From assembly GCF_040939455.1 (NCBI RefSeq), contig NC_134108.1:90146001-90210000 (forward strand): a stretch of 64,000 nt of DNA, given 5' to 3'. The notes below the pieces were generated by a model, which saw nothing but the letters and a program-made list of their open reading frames with translations, was not told the origin of the DNA and made no database searches. Below are positions 38,800-49,341 of this stretch, piece after piece. The position numbers and the translations under genes were made by a program. Within the stretch, counting starts at the first letter, position 1, and every line of letters starts with the position of its first letter. Source of the stretch: Microcebus murinus. Its lineage: Eukaryota; Chordata; Mammalia; Primates; Cheirogaleidae.

Positions 38800-39180
38800 A
38801 CTTCTTTTTAGCCCTGGCCATTCTTCCTCTTGCTCCCACAGCCATGATTCAGTGACTGTCCATCTTTTCCTGGAACGAGCCAAACTTGCTCCATCAACAG
38901 AATGGAAAGTTTGTCCCCAGATCCCATCAAGTGTGGCTCTATTATGCTATTTATGAGTCAGCTCAAATGTTACCTTTTCAGAGAGCCCTTCCTTTCCTCC
39001 TGGCTTTGTGATATGTTTTCATTTCTTAATATACTTGCTGCCTTCTGAAGTTATTTATTTAGTTTCTGGCATATAAACTGCATGAAAGCAAATTCCTTAT
39101 CTAGTTTGGTCACCTCTGGATTCCCAGCACTGAAAGAGTGTCTGTCGCACTTAATAAATGTTGGTTGCTGAATGAATATA
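38800..39180 (+). mobile_element. LINE-2 (L2) 3' fragment
   Basis: 'agctcaaatgttaccttttc', 'ggattcccagcactg' and the terminal 'taataaatgttggttgctgaatgaat' follow the L2 3' end in order. Diverged by age. Confidence 0.7.
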
Positions 39181-39637
39181 GTGGAAGGAACTCTGATGTC
39201 AGTGAATTTGATTTTAAGTTTTGGGTCTGTTGTTTATGACAGTACATGGGGCAGGCAAACCATATGAACTAAGTAAGCCTTATGTTCCTCAACAGTTCTC
39301 AAGGTTAAATGAACTAATGTTTGTTCTCTCAATGCAGTTTTTAAACTATAAATTTTCATGATTGCAATCCTGGGAAAAGCGAGAATATGGATGATGATTT
39401 TCACAGTTGAAAGGAAGATTACAGATGACCAGGTTCACCTCTTTTTTTTTTGTTAAGTATTAGAAAACTGTAAGAAGGATGTTCTTTAAGTTACAATTAG
39501 TTAATGGCAGTGTTAAATCTATAAGCTGGGTTACCTGATGCATATTTAGCCTAGTGTATATTCCATATTAACAGGTGAGCTCAGTTTAAATTCCAATATT
39601 CTGGTAAAAGTAATTTCCTGTTTTTCCATTACCCATT

Positions 39638-39753
39638 AAGAAAGATTTACACTTGAAGCTCTGACTCGAGGGGGGAGGGAAGGCAATAATAATGTATGTA
39701 ACCTTAACATTTGTACCCCCATATTATGCTGAAATAAAGAAAAGAAAGATTTA
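39638..39753 (+). mobile_element. 92-bp L1 3' stub with 12-bp target duplication
   Basis: 'aagaaagattta' at 39638-39649 is repeated exactly at 39742-39753. Between them are only 92 bases of L1 3'UTR, including the G-rich tract and 'atttgtacccccatattatg', with a short A-rich tail. An extremely 5'-truncated insertion. Confidence 0.88.
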
Positions 39754-40479
39754 TATAGCAATAAAAAGTTAAAAATTTCTAAAATAGAATTCCATATTTA
39801 AGAAGGTACCATATATTCCCATATTTTTTTAGAGAGCCATTCACTAGAAGTGAGGCAAGCAACTATAGACTTTTTGCTGTTAAGAATTCAAGTATCATCT
39901 ACTGGAGACCCTGGAATGGTAATAATTACCACCACAAGCAGGCTCTAGTCTAAACAACTCCGGGTTCAGAGTAGGCCCAATTCTGGTGTGGCAGGAAAGG
40001 GCAAATTTAGCATCTGTGCCCAGGATCTTGGACCCCAGATGTTATCCCAGCCTTTCTATATCTGTAGAGCTGCTTTCAGCCGGTGAACAAAGGAAACTTA
40101 ATCCGTAGCCTCATTCTTGAGGGAAGCCATTATTTTCCAACTTTGTTCACTCCTGCCACCAAAGTAGTTATTCCAAATTCCTATCAAGACAATATTTAAG
40201 CATACATATTCTAAAGTTTTTTTAAAAGTATAATTTAGGCAAAGTATCAAATGACTCATTTTAGTTTCTTATCGAGCAGGTAGATAAACTGTGATATAGT
40301 ATCCCCTAATGGCATGTGAAATAGACCTGAGAGCATGGCCTTCTTAATCTCTCTTTCTCTTTTTGTTCCCACTTAATATACCATAAGCCTACTGATTGCA
40401 CCATAGACATTGCTGGCCTGTATTCTTTTTGCTTTTCTTCTCTTTTTTACTTATGTTGAGGTTAAACATTTCTCTCAGC
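39754..40479. other. Non-coding, nothing recognised
   Basis: No gene or assigned repeat before the L1 cluster. Confidence 0.35.
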
Positions 40480-43400
40480 TTTATTGAGGTATGATTGGCA
40501 AATAAAAATTATATATGTTTAAGGTGTATGGCATGATGTTTTGATGTAAGTATACAATATGCAATGATGATTACCACAATCCACCTATCATATCTATCAC
40601 CTCTCCTAGTTATCATTTTTTTTGTGTGTGGTGAGAAAACTTAAGATCTATTCTCTTAGCAAATCTCAAGTATTAAATACATTATTATTGACTGTAGTGA
40701 CTATGCTGTACATTAAGTCTCCAGAACTTATTCATCTTATAAGTGAAAGTTTGTACCTTTGGATCAACATCTCCCTCCTTCCTCCATCCCCTAGCCTTTG
40801 GTAAGCACCATTCTACGTTCTGTTTCTATGAGTCTGACTTTTATTTTTCAGAAATCACATATACATGAGATCATATAGTATTTTCTTTCTGTGTCTGGCT
40901 TATTTTACTTAGCATACTCTCCTAAAGGCCCATCCATGTTGTTGCAAATGGTAAGATTTCCTTTCTGTTTAAGGCTGAATAATATCCCATTGTGTGTGTG
41001 TACACACCGCAGTTTCTTTAATCATTCATCAATTGATGAACACTTAGGTTGTTTTCATATCTTGGCTACTGGCTACTGTAAATAGGGCTACAATGAACAT
41101 GGGAATGCAGATACCTCTTTGAGATAGTGATTTTATTTCTTTTGGATATATACCCATAAATGATATTGCTGTGTCATACCTGGTAGTTCTATTTTTAACT
41201 TTTTGGGGAACCTTCTTATTGTTTTCCATGATGGCTGTATCAATCTAAAGTTTCACCAACATTGTACAAGCATTCACTTTTCATCATTCCTCACCATTTG
41301 CTATCTTTTGACTTTTTGATAATAGCCATACTAACAGGTATGAGGTGATGTCATTGTGGGTTTGATTTGCATTTCCCTGATGATTGATGATGTTGAGCAT
41401 CTTCATATACTTTTTGATCATTTATATACCTTCTTTGGGAAAATGTCTATTTACCCATTTTTAAATCAGGTTTTTTTTTTGCTATAGAGTTATATGAGTT
41501 TCTTATATATTTTGGATATTAACTCTTTATTAGATATATGGTTTACAAATATTTTCTTCCTTTCTGTAGGTTGCTAAAAGATATTGTCAATTGTTTACTT
41601 TGCTGTGCATAAACTTTTCAGTTTGAGGTAGTCCCACTTGTTTATTTTTGCCTTTGTTGCCTATGCTTTTGTTGTTAAATCCAAAAAACTATTGCCATGC
41701 CCAATGTTATGAATCTGTCCCCCTATGTTTTCTTCTAGCAGTTTTGAGGTTTAAGGTCTTACATTTGTCTTTAATCCATTTTGAGTTGATTTTTTTCTTT
41801 TTTTTTTTGAGACAGAGTCTTGCTTTGTTGCCCAGGCTAGAGTGAGTGCTGTGGCATCAGCCTAGCTCACAGCAAATTGAAACTCCTGGGCTCAAGCAAT
41901 CCTTCTGCCTCAGCCTCCCGAGTAGCTGGGACTACAAGGCATGTGCCACCATGCCTGGTTAATTTTTTATATATATTAGTTGCCCAATTAATTTCTTTTT
42001 ATTTATAGTAGAGACGGGGTCTTGCTCTTGCTCAGGCTGGTTTCGAACTCCTGACCTCCAGCAAGCCGCCCTCCTCAGCCTCCCAGAGTGCTAGGATTAT
42101 AGGCATGAGCCACTGTGCCCGGCCAGAGTTGATTTTTGATGTATGATTTAAGATAAGCATCCAATTTCATTCTTTTGCATGTGGATATCCAGTTCTCCCA
42201 GCACTATTGATTGAAGAGACTATTCTTTCCCTGTTATGGATTCTTGCCACCTTTGTGGAAAATTAATTGTCTAAATACGTGTGAGTTTATTGACTCTCTA
42301 TTCTGTTCCGTGGGCTTGTATGTCTGTTTTTATGCCAATATCATACTATTTTGATTACTATAGCTTTGTAATATAATTTGAAGTCAGAAAGTGTGATACC
42401 TCCAGCTTTGTTGTTCTTGTTCAAAATTGCTTTAGCTATTTGAAGTTTTTTGTGTTTCCATACAAATTATGGGATTGTTTTTTTCTATTTTTGTAGAATA
42501 TGCCATTGGACTTTTGTTATGATTGAATTGAATTTACAGATTGCTTTGGGTAATATGGACATTTTAACAATATTAATTCTTCTAGTCTCTGAATATGGAT
42601 ATCTTTCCATATATCCTTGTGTTATCTTCCATTTCTTTCATTAGTGTTTTATAGATTTCAGTGGACAGATCTCTCACTTTGTAGGTTAAGTTTATTCATC
42701 ATTATTTTATTCTTTTTCACTTTATTGTAAGTGGAATTTTTTTTTCTGTTTCTTTTAGGATAGCTGGTCATTAAAGAAATGCAACTTATTTTTGTATGTT
42801 GAGTCCTACAAGTTTATTTCATTTTTTGGTGGAGCCTTTATTAGGATTTTCTGTAATAAGATCTTGTCATCTGTGAATAGAGACAATTTCATCTCTTCCT
42901 TTCAAATTTGGATGCCTTTTTTCTTTCTTTCTTTCTTTTTTTTCTTTTGCCTAATTGATCTGGCTAGGACTTCCAGTACTATGTTGAATATAAGTGGTGA
43001 TAGTGGCCACTCTTGTCTTGTTCCTGATCTTAGAGGAAAAGTTTTCAGGTTGTCATTGTTGAGTATGATTTTATCTCTGGGTTTATTATGTTGAGGATCA
43101 TACCTTCTATGCCTAATTTGTTGAGTGTTTTTTATGATAAAAAGATGCTGAACTTTTCAAATGCTTTTTCTGCATCTATTTAGATGATAGGATATGATTT
43201 TATCCTTCATTTTGTTGATGTGGTGTATCTTTTTTATTGATTTTTGCATGTCAGACCATACTTTCATCCCAGGAATAAATCCCATTTGGTCATGGTGTAT
43301 GATCCTTTGAATGTGCTGTTGAATTTGGTTTGCTAGCATTTTATTGAGGAATTTTACATCTATGTTCATCAGGAATATTGGCCTGTAATTTTCTTTTCTT

Positions 43401-43800
43401 GTAATATTCTTATCTGGCTTTGGAATCAGCATAAAGCTGTACTCACAAAATAAGTTTGGAAGTATTTCCTATTTTTCAATTTTTTGGAAGTGTTTGAGAA
43501 GAGTTGGCATTATTCTTCTTTAAATGTGCAGAAGAATTCACCATGAAGCCATCTGGTCCTGGACTTTTTTTTGTTGGAAGATTTTGATTACTGATTTAAT
43601 CTCCTTAGTAGTTATAGGTATGTTCAGATTTTGTATTTCTTCATTATTGAGTTTTGGTAGATTATGAGTTTCCAGGAATTTAAACTATTTCTAAGTTGTT
43701 GGTATATAATTTTTCATAATTGTCTGAGTCTTTGTAATTCTGTGGTATCAGTTGTAATACCTCTTAATTTATAATTTATTTATTTGAGTTTTCTTTTTTC
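40480..43800 (-). mobile_element. Old L1M-type element, 3'UTR to ORF2 RT, minus strand
   Basis: Starts with the old-L1 3'UTR ('ctcagctttattgaggtatg') and runs back through ORF2 C-terminal and RT regions. Readable pieces on the minus strand include [20 protein letters not shown] and [14 protein letters not shown] at 43157-43432. Interrupted by an Alu at 41798-42124. Inactive and older than the lineage-specific L1 copies. Confidence 0.85.
41798..42124 (-). mobile_element. Alu SINE, long-linker form, inserted in old L1
   Basis: Reverse-complement Alu: T-run, 'gagacagagtcttgctttgt', extended linker (tatattagttgcccaatta), ending 'gccactgtgcccggcc'. The 12-bp target 'gagttgattttt' (41783-41794) is repeated at 42126-42137, and the host L1 continues across it. 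Confidence 0.95.
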
Positions 43801-44574
43801 TTAGCATTTTAGTTGAACTGAAATAGATAATAAAATACTCTTGGTTCATGCTACTAGGGTCACAATTCTGCCTACCTCTCTACCTCCACTGCCACATTTG
43901 TTTCAGAAAGGAAGAGATACTAGGGCTCAGATTCTTAGCACTAGGGATACTATTTTTGGTATTATAGAAATTTCATCATCATTTATATGTTTTGAAAAAA
44001 AAAAACAACGGAAGACAAAAACTGAAGTGCCTTTTAGAGCTTAACTCCTCAAAGTTTGGTCTTCATCCTAGCAGAATCAACATCACCTGGGAGCTTGTTA
44101 GAAATTATCTTAGTTGTCAATGTTTTCTGTTATAACAATATTTGGAACTGGAAGTTTAACACATTCCCCTAGTGATTCAAACAAATTTGCTAAGCCTAAT
44201 CTTACATGAATTGTACACAAACATATGTGCAATTAAATACCTATAAAACATATTTCTGAAATATACCAGCCTGTTTCAGTCATTACATAATATGGCAATA
44301 ACATGTGTTTAATGCCCTTTCATCTCTTCTACTTTAATGGTTGTCAATATAGGGTATAATAAAATTAGGAAATTAACTTTAGCTTGAGAATTCTGAAATA
44401 ATTTTATATTACGTGGAAATACCGAAGATGTTTTTGGTAGAGAAGCTTAATAACTTAATTGAGACTTTTAGGGATGAAGTTAGTCAAAGTTTATTAGTAC
44501 ATGTTGTTGTCATAAAATAGCACATTCTTGTGATGACTCACCAAAAATGTTTCTCACTGACAGTTTTGGACATT
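43801..44574. other. Non-coding; possible MER fragment
   Basis: 44045-44110 ('agaatcaacatcacctgggagcttgttagaaa') resembles a piece of a small hAT-type MER element. No gene. Confidence 0.4.
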
Positions 44575-45540
44575 TATGATCCTTTGAATTTCTGCAGTAT
44601 CAGTTGTAATGTCTCCCTTTTTATCTCTGATTTTTTTTTTTTATTTGGCTCTTCTCTCTTTGGGTCTTCTTGCTAATGGTGTGTCAATTTTGTTGATCTT
44701 TTCACAAAACCATTTTTTCATTTCATTGATCTTTTATTTTTTGTTTCAATTTCATTTATTTTTGCTCTGATCTTTATTTCTTTTCTTCTACTAATTTTGT
44801 ATTGGCTTGCTCATGTTTTTCTAGTTCTTTGAGTTACATCATTATGTTTTTTATTTGAAGCTTTTCTACTTTTGTGACAAAGGCACTTATTGCTACAAGC
44901 TTTTCTCTGAGTGCTACTTTTACTGTATCACAAAGGTTTTTATTATGTTGTGCTTTCATTTTCATTTGTTTCAAGAAAAATTATTTTGAGAATTAAAAAA
45001 GGTTCCTTTTTAATCTCTTCATTGACTCACTGATCATTGAGGAGCATATTGTCAAATTTCCATGTGTTTGTATAGTTTCTAATGTTCCTGTAGTTATTGA
45101 ATTCTAGTTTTATTCCACTGTGGTCAGAGAATACTTGATATGATTTCAATTTTTTTTTTACTAATTTAAGACTTGTTTTGTGGCCTAACATATGATCTAT
45201 CCTTGAGAGTGCTCCATGGTGTATAGTGCACATTAATTTCAATGTTTCTTTGTTAATTTTCTTTTCAGATGATCTGTCCAATGCTGAAAGTGGAGTGTCA
45301 AGGTTTCCAACAATTATCGTACTGGAGTCTGTCTCTCTCTGTAGCTCTGATAATATTTGCTTTATGTATCTGGGTGCTCCAGTGTCGGATATGTATATAT
45401 TTAGAATTATATCCTCTTGCTGAATTGACCCCTTCATCATTATATAATTACCTTCTTTGTGTCTGTTTATAGTTTTTGTCTTAAAATTTATTTTATCAGA
45501 TAGATGTGTAGCTACTCCTGCTGTTTCTCTTTTTTATTCT
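44575..45540 (-). mobile_element. Old L1 ORF2 5' fragment, minus strand
   Basis: The minus strand encodes a decayed endonuclease and linker, for example NFNNYRNIRNYTNTWKFDNM and [17 protein letters not shown] at 45027-45440. Its left end repeats a motif also at the end of the previous L1 ('cagtatcagttgtaatg' vs 'ggtatcagttgtaatac'), so it is a separate copy or an internal duplication. Confidence 0.8.
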
Positions 45541-46475
45541 TCTTTTAAAAAATTTTTTATTTCAGCATATTACGGGGGTACAAATGTTAAAGTTACATAT
45601 ATTGCCCATGCCCCCTTCCCACTCGAGTCAGAGCTTCAAGCGTGACCTTCCCCCAAACGTTGCACATCTCACTCATTATGTTTGTATATACCCATCTCCT
45701 CCTCCCCCCTCCCACCTGCCCGACACCTGATAAATGTTATTCCTATATGTTCACTTAAGAGTTGATCCATTAATACCAATTTGCTGGTGAGTACATGTAG
45801 TGAGATTGTAGTGCTTGTTTTTCCATTCTTGAGATACTTCACTTACTAGAATGGGTTCCAGCTCTATCCAGGAAAATACAAGAGGTGCTATCTTAAAGCT
45901 GAATAGTACTCCATGGTATACATATACCACATTTTATTAATCCACTCATGTATTGATGGGCACTTGGGTTGTTTCCACAACTTCGCAATTGTGAATTTTG
46001 CTGCTATAAACATTTGAGTGCAGGTGTCTTTATTATAGAGTGTCATTTGATCTTTTGGGTAGATGCCCAGTAGTGGAATTGCTGGATTGAATGGTAGATC
46101 TACTTGTATTGTTTTAAGGTATCTCCATATTGCTTTCCACAGAGGTTGAACCAGTTTGCAGTCCCACCAGCAGTGTAGGAGCGTTCCTGTCTGTATCCAT
46201 GCCAACATTTATTGTTTGGGGACTTTTTGATAAAGGCCATTCTTACTGGAGATAAGTGATTTCTCATTGCAGTTTTGATTTGCATTTCCCTGATGATTAG
46301 AGATGTTGAGCATTTTTTCATATGTTTGTTGGCCATTATTCTGTCTTCTGTTCATGTCCTTTGCCCACTTTTTGATAGGGTTGTTTGATTTTTCCCTTGC
46401 TGATTTTCCTGAGTTCTAAATAAATTCTTGTTATCAGCCCTTTATTGGATGTGTAGCTTGTGAAAATTTGTTATA
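45541..46475 (-). mobile_element. Lineage-specific L1 3' fragment inserted in older L1, minus strand
   Basis: Starts 'atttcagcatattacggggg' (3' end reversed), then 3'UTR and ORF2 C-terminus: [20 protein letters not shown] and [20 protein letters not shown] at 45888-46208, and [20 protein letters not shown] at 46100-46336 in another frame. Truncated near 46475. Much better preserved than its neighbours. Confidence 0.9.
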
Positions 46476-48490
46476 CTTTCTCTAGCTTCTTAAAGTGGAA
46501 GCTTAGATATTGATTTGGCATTTTTCTTCTTTTCTGATATATACTTTTTAGCTAAACTTCCTAAGCACTGCTTTAGCTACATCATAACAAATTTTATTTT
46601 TTAAACAATTATTGTTTGAAATATTTAAGTATCTTTTCTTTGATTTTTTTATTAATCATGGATCATATAGAAATATGTTGCTTAATTTCCAAATATTTGG
46701 GGACTTTTACAACTGAAAATCTATAGGACAACTACAGATCCTATAGATAATAAAAGAATAATAAGGAGACAGTTGAAATGGACCAAGAAGCACTTTATTG
46801 AAACTGATCCAATTATCTATTAAATAAATTGAATTTTTAATAATAAAAAACTTTCCTAAAGAGACACCTCTAGGTCCAGATAGCTTCATCAATATGTTAT
46901 AATTAAATAAAATTTGGTTAAAGAACATAATCCGTATGGTTTTATTTTTTTGAGATTTGAGACTTATTTTTTTCTCAAGTATATAGTCTCTTTTGGTGAC
47001 TATTTCATTTGAATTACAAAACAATGTGTATTCTCCTGTTGTCAGTTGGAGTATTCTATAAATGTCAGGTCAAATCGGTTTGGTAGTGTTGTCTAAACAT
47101 GCTCCGTATTTTTTTGTCTATTCAGTAATAACAAAAGCTGGATGTTAAAATATCATGTTATTTTTTGAATGTGTCTATTTATTTTTTATTCTGTTTTTTT
47201 TCATTTTTGTTTAATATATTCAGAAACTTTAATATTAGATGTCTACGCATTTAGAATTTTTATCTTTTTCTGATTGCTCATTTTATTACTGGGAAATTTT
47301 TATCTAAAATTCTTATTCCTATCCTTCTATATGTAATGTGTCTTTTTTTCTCTGGCCAGTTTTAGGAATTTTAAACTTTTATTTTGTTTCTCAGCTGATT
47401 GAATATGATGTACCTAGGTTTGATTTATTTTGTATCTTGCTTGGAGTTTGTTGAACTTCTTTGACCTGAGAATTGGCAGCTTTCATCAATTTGGAAAATT
47501 CTTGGCCATGTCTTTTCAAATGTTCCTTCATTCTTTCTTTTCCTTCTGAAAAAGTGTAATTACTTATATGCTAAATCAAGATCATTTGATATTTTTGCAT
47601 AAGTTTTAGATGCTCTATTTCTTTTATCACTCTTTTTTCCCCTTGGCTTTTCCCCTTGACCTACCCTCACGTTTACTGATCTCTTCGTCTAATAATATGC
47701 AGGTAAGCCCATTGTAAAAGTTACTTTGTGATATATTTTTCATTATAAGAATTTCTGTTGATTTTTTTTATAGTTTCCATCTGTCTTTTGAAATTTCCCA
47801 TATTTTCACATGTCATCTTATTCACTAGATCCTTTAACATGTTTATCATAGCCATTTTACAAATACTTTTTGATACTTCTGATATTTAGATAATTTCTGA
47901 ATCTGCTTATATTGAGTGTTTTTCTCCTGATCAGAAATCAAATTTTCTTGCTTCTTCTCACATCTTAGGAGAAACTGGGAGGTTTCTTTCAGCTTATCAG
48001 CATGGTCTCCAGCTTTTTGGATTGCTGGGGAGTTCTATATTTCTCTTTAGTCCTTTCCTTGGCTTTCTGCTTTTTGTAATCTCTCTCTTTGTTACAGTGA
48101 AAGGCTAGAGTGCATTGGAGGGACTTCTTTCAACTCTGTTGCTATTACCCCAGCCTTTAGCAACCCGCTGCTTTGTATTTAAGGAAGTCTCTGGGTACCT
48201 CGACAGGAGAAAGGAAGGGAAAGATCTCTGAAGGCTGTTCTGTATTGTTCTCAATTTTCTGTGTACTACTTTTCTAGTCCATCCATTTAGTTAAGGCTCA
48301 TGGGGAAGAATTGCTGGGTGAGGGCACACTTGTTCTGTGGCTGGGACTTCTCAGGATTCTAATCTGTTATACCAGCTTTGAGTAATATCTCACATACTAT
48401 GGTAGATTCCTTCTCAGGAGGATTACCTTTCTGACAGGAATGAAAACAGTTGTGAATTTCTTCTATCCTACAAAAGATTAATAGCTTCTA
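46476..48490 (-). mobile_element. Old L1M-type fragment, ORF2 5' to 5' region, with an inverted piece
   Basis: 46480-46720 follows the antisense of the L1 endonuclease-RT linker ('agcactgctttagctacatc'). 46910-47300 follows the endonuclease antisense ('aatgtgtattctcctgttg', 'gagtattctataaatgtcag'), and 47400-48490 the ORF1/5' region. Between them, about 46725-46905 is plus-strand L1 ('acctctaggtccagatagct', the antisense-free version of the GPDG motif). Decayed. Confidence 0.6.
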
Positions 48491-49215
48491 AAGTTTAATT
48501 TATTTAGATTTATTTAAATCCTTTTTTTTATGCTGGGTTTAAAAATCTATGGATTTGTGGCTTACCTGGTATGTTCTCACTGTTGTAAGTGACAATCTCT
48601 TGCAACTTTCCACATTCTAACAGGAAATGAAGTCCTTGGACTAATTTTAGAAGGTATATTAAAGTCATATAAATGAGTGTTTATGGATTAAATAAGACAG
48701 ATCTTAATGCTTATATTAGTGATCATACCTCATTTAAAAAATCAAATCCTATCCCTCAGCTTTATCATATAAAATATTAATATTTTCACCAGATACCATT
48801 TGAGTGTTCCTTGAATGCAAATTCATATTTAAAAGAAAACTGTTTGCTACCATTCAGATGTTAAAAAGAATGTGATAAAGTTGTACAGGCTATGCCAAAA
48901 AAAAAAAAAAAGGGAATTCTAGTAAATGTTTTGAGAAAAGCTTAAAGTTTTAGAAAAAGTGTATACTTTTTCCAAGACAATTATGAATTTAAAGACTTAT
49001 CATGGTCTTCTTCAGCTTCTATTTATTATCTTCTTTCATTAATATGTTTAAAATTTGTCTATTTTAGACACATCTAAATTAATTCTAAGGATAATCATAA
49101 AATTAACTGTATTCCAACTGGGTATTGTAATGTAAGCATTTAAATGTATAATGGCTAGGTGTTTGTCTTTATTTACCTAATATGTTTAACTTTTCTTTTT
49201 TCTCTTTTTTCCTAG
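48491..49215. other. Intron/upstream sequence before the COL21A1 ATG exon
   Basis: No gene or repeat recognised. It ends in a strong polypyrimidine tract and acceptor (ttttcttttttctctttt...cctag) whose AG is at 49214-49215. This shows the next exon is spliced to an upstream 5'UTR exon that I could not locate. Confidence 0.6.
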
Positions 49216-49341
49216 GAATCCTAAAACCAAAGTATTAGAACAAAAACAGAAACATGGCTCACCATATTACATTTCTTTGCATAGTTTGGGTCCTGCTTCT
49301 CCAGAATTCTGTGTTAGCTGAAGATGGGGAGATAAGATCAA
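49216..49341 (+). CDS. COL21A1: COL21A1 first coding exon: 5'UTR end, ATG and signal peptide
   Basis: Exon bounded by an acceptor (AG at 49214-49215) and a donor (A|gtaagaa at 49342). The first 38 bases are 5'UTR; the ATG at 49254 has an A at -3 and G at +4, a good Kozak context. Residues 1-29 plus one base of codon 30 are encoded. [20 protein letters not shown] is a hydrophobic signal peptide, probably cleaved after LA at 22, before EDGEIRS. This directs the chain into the ER for assembly and secretion. Because the exon starts at an acceptor, the promoter lies elsewhere. Confidence 0.96.
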
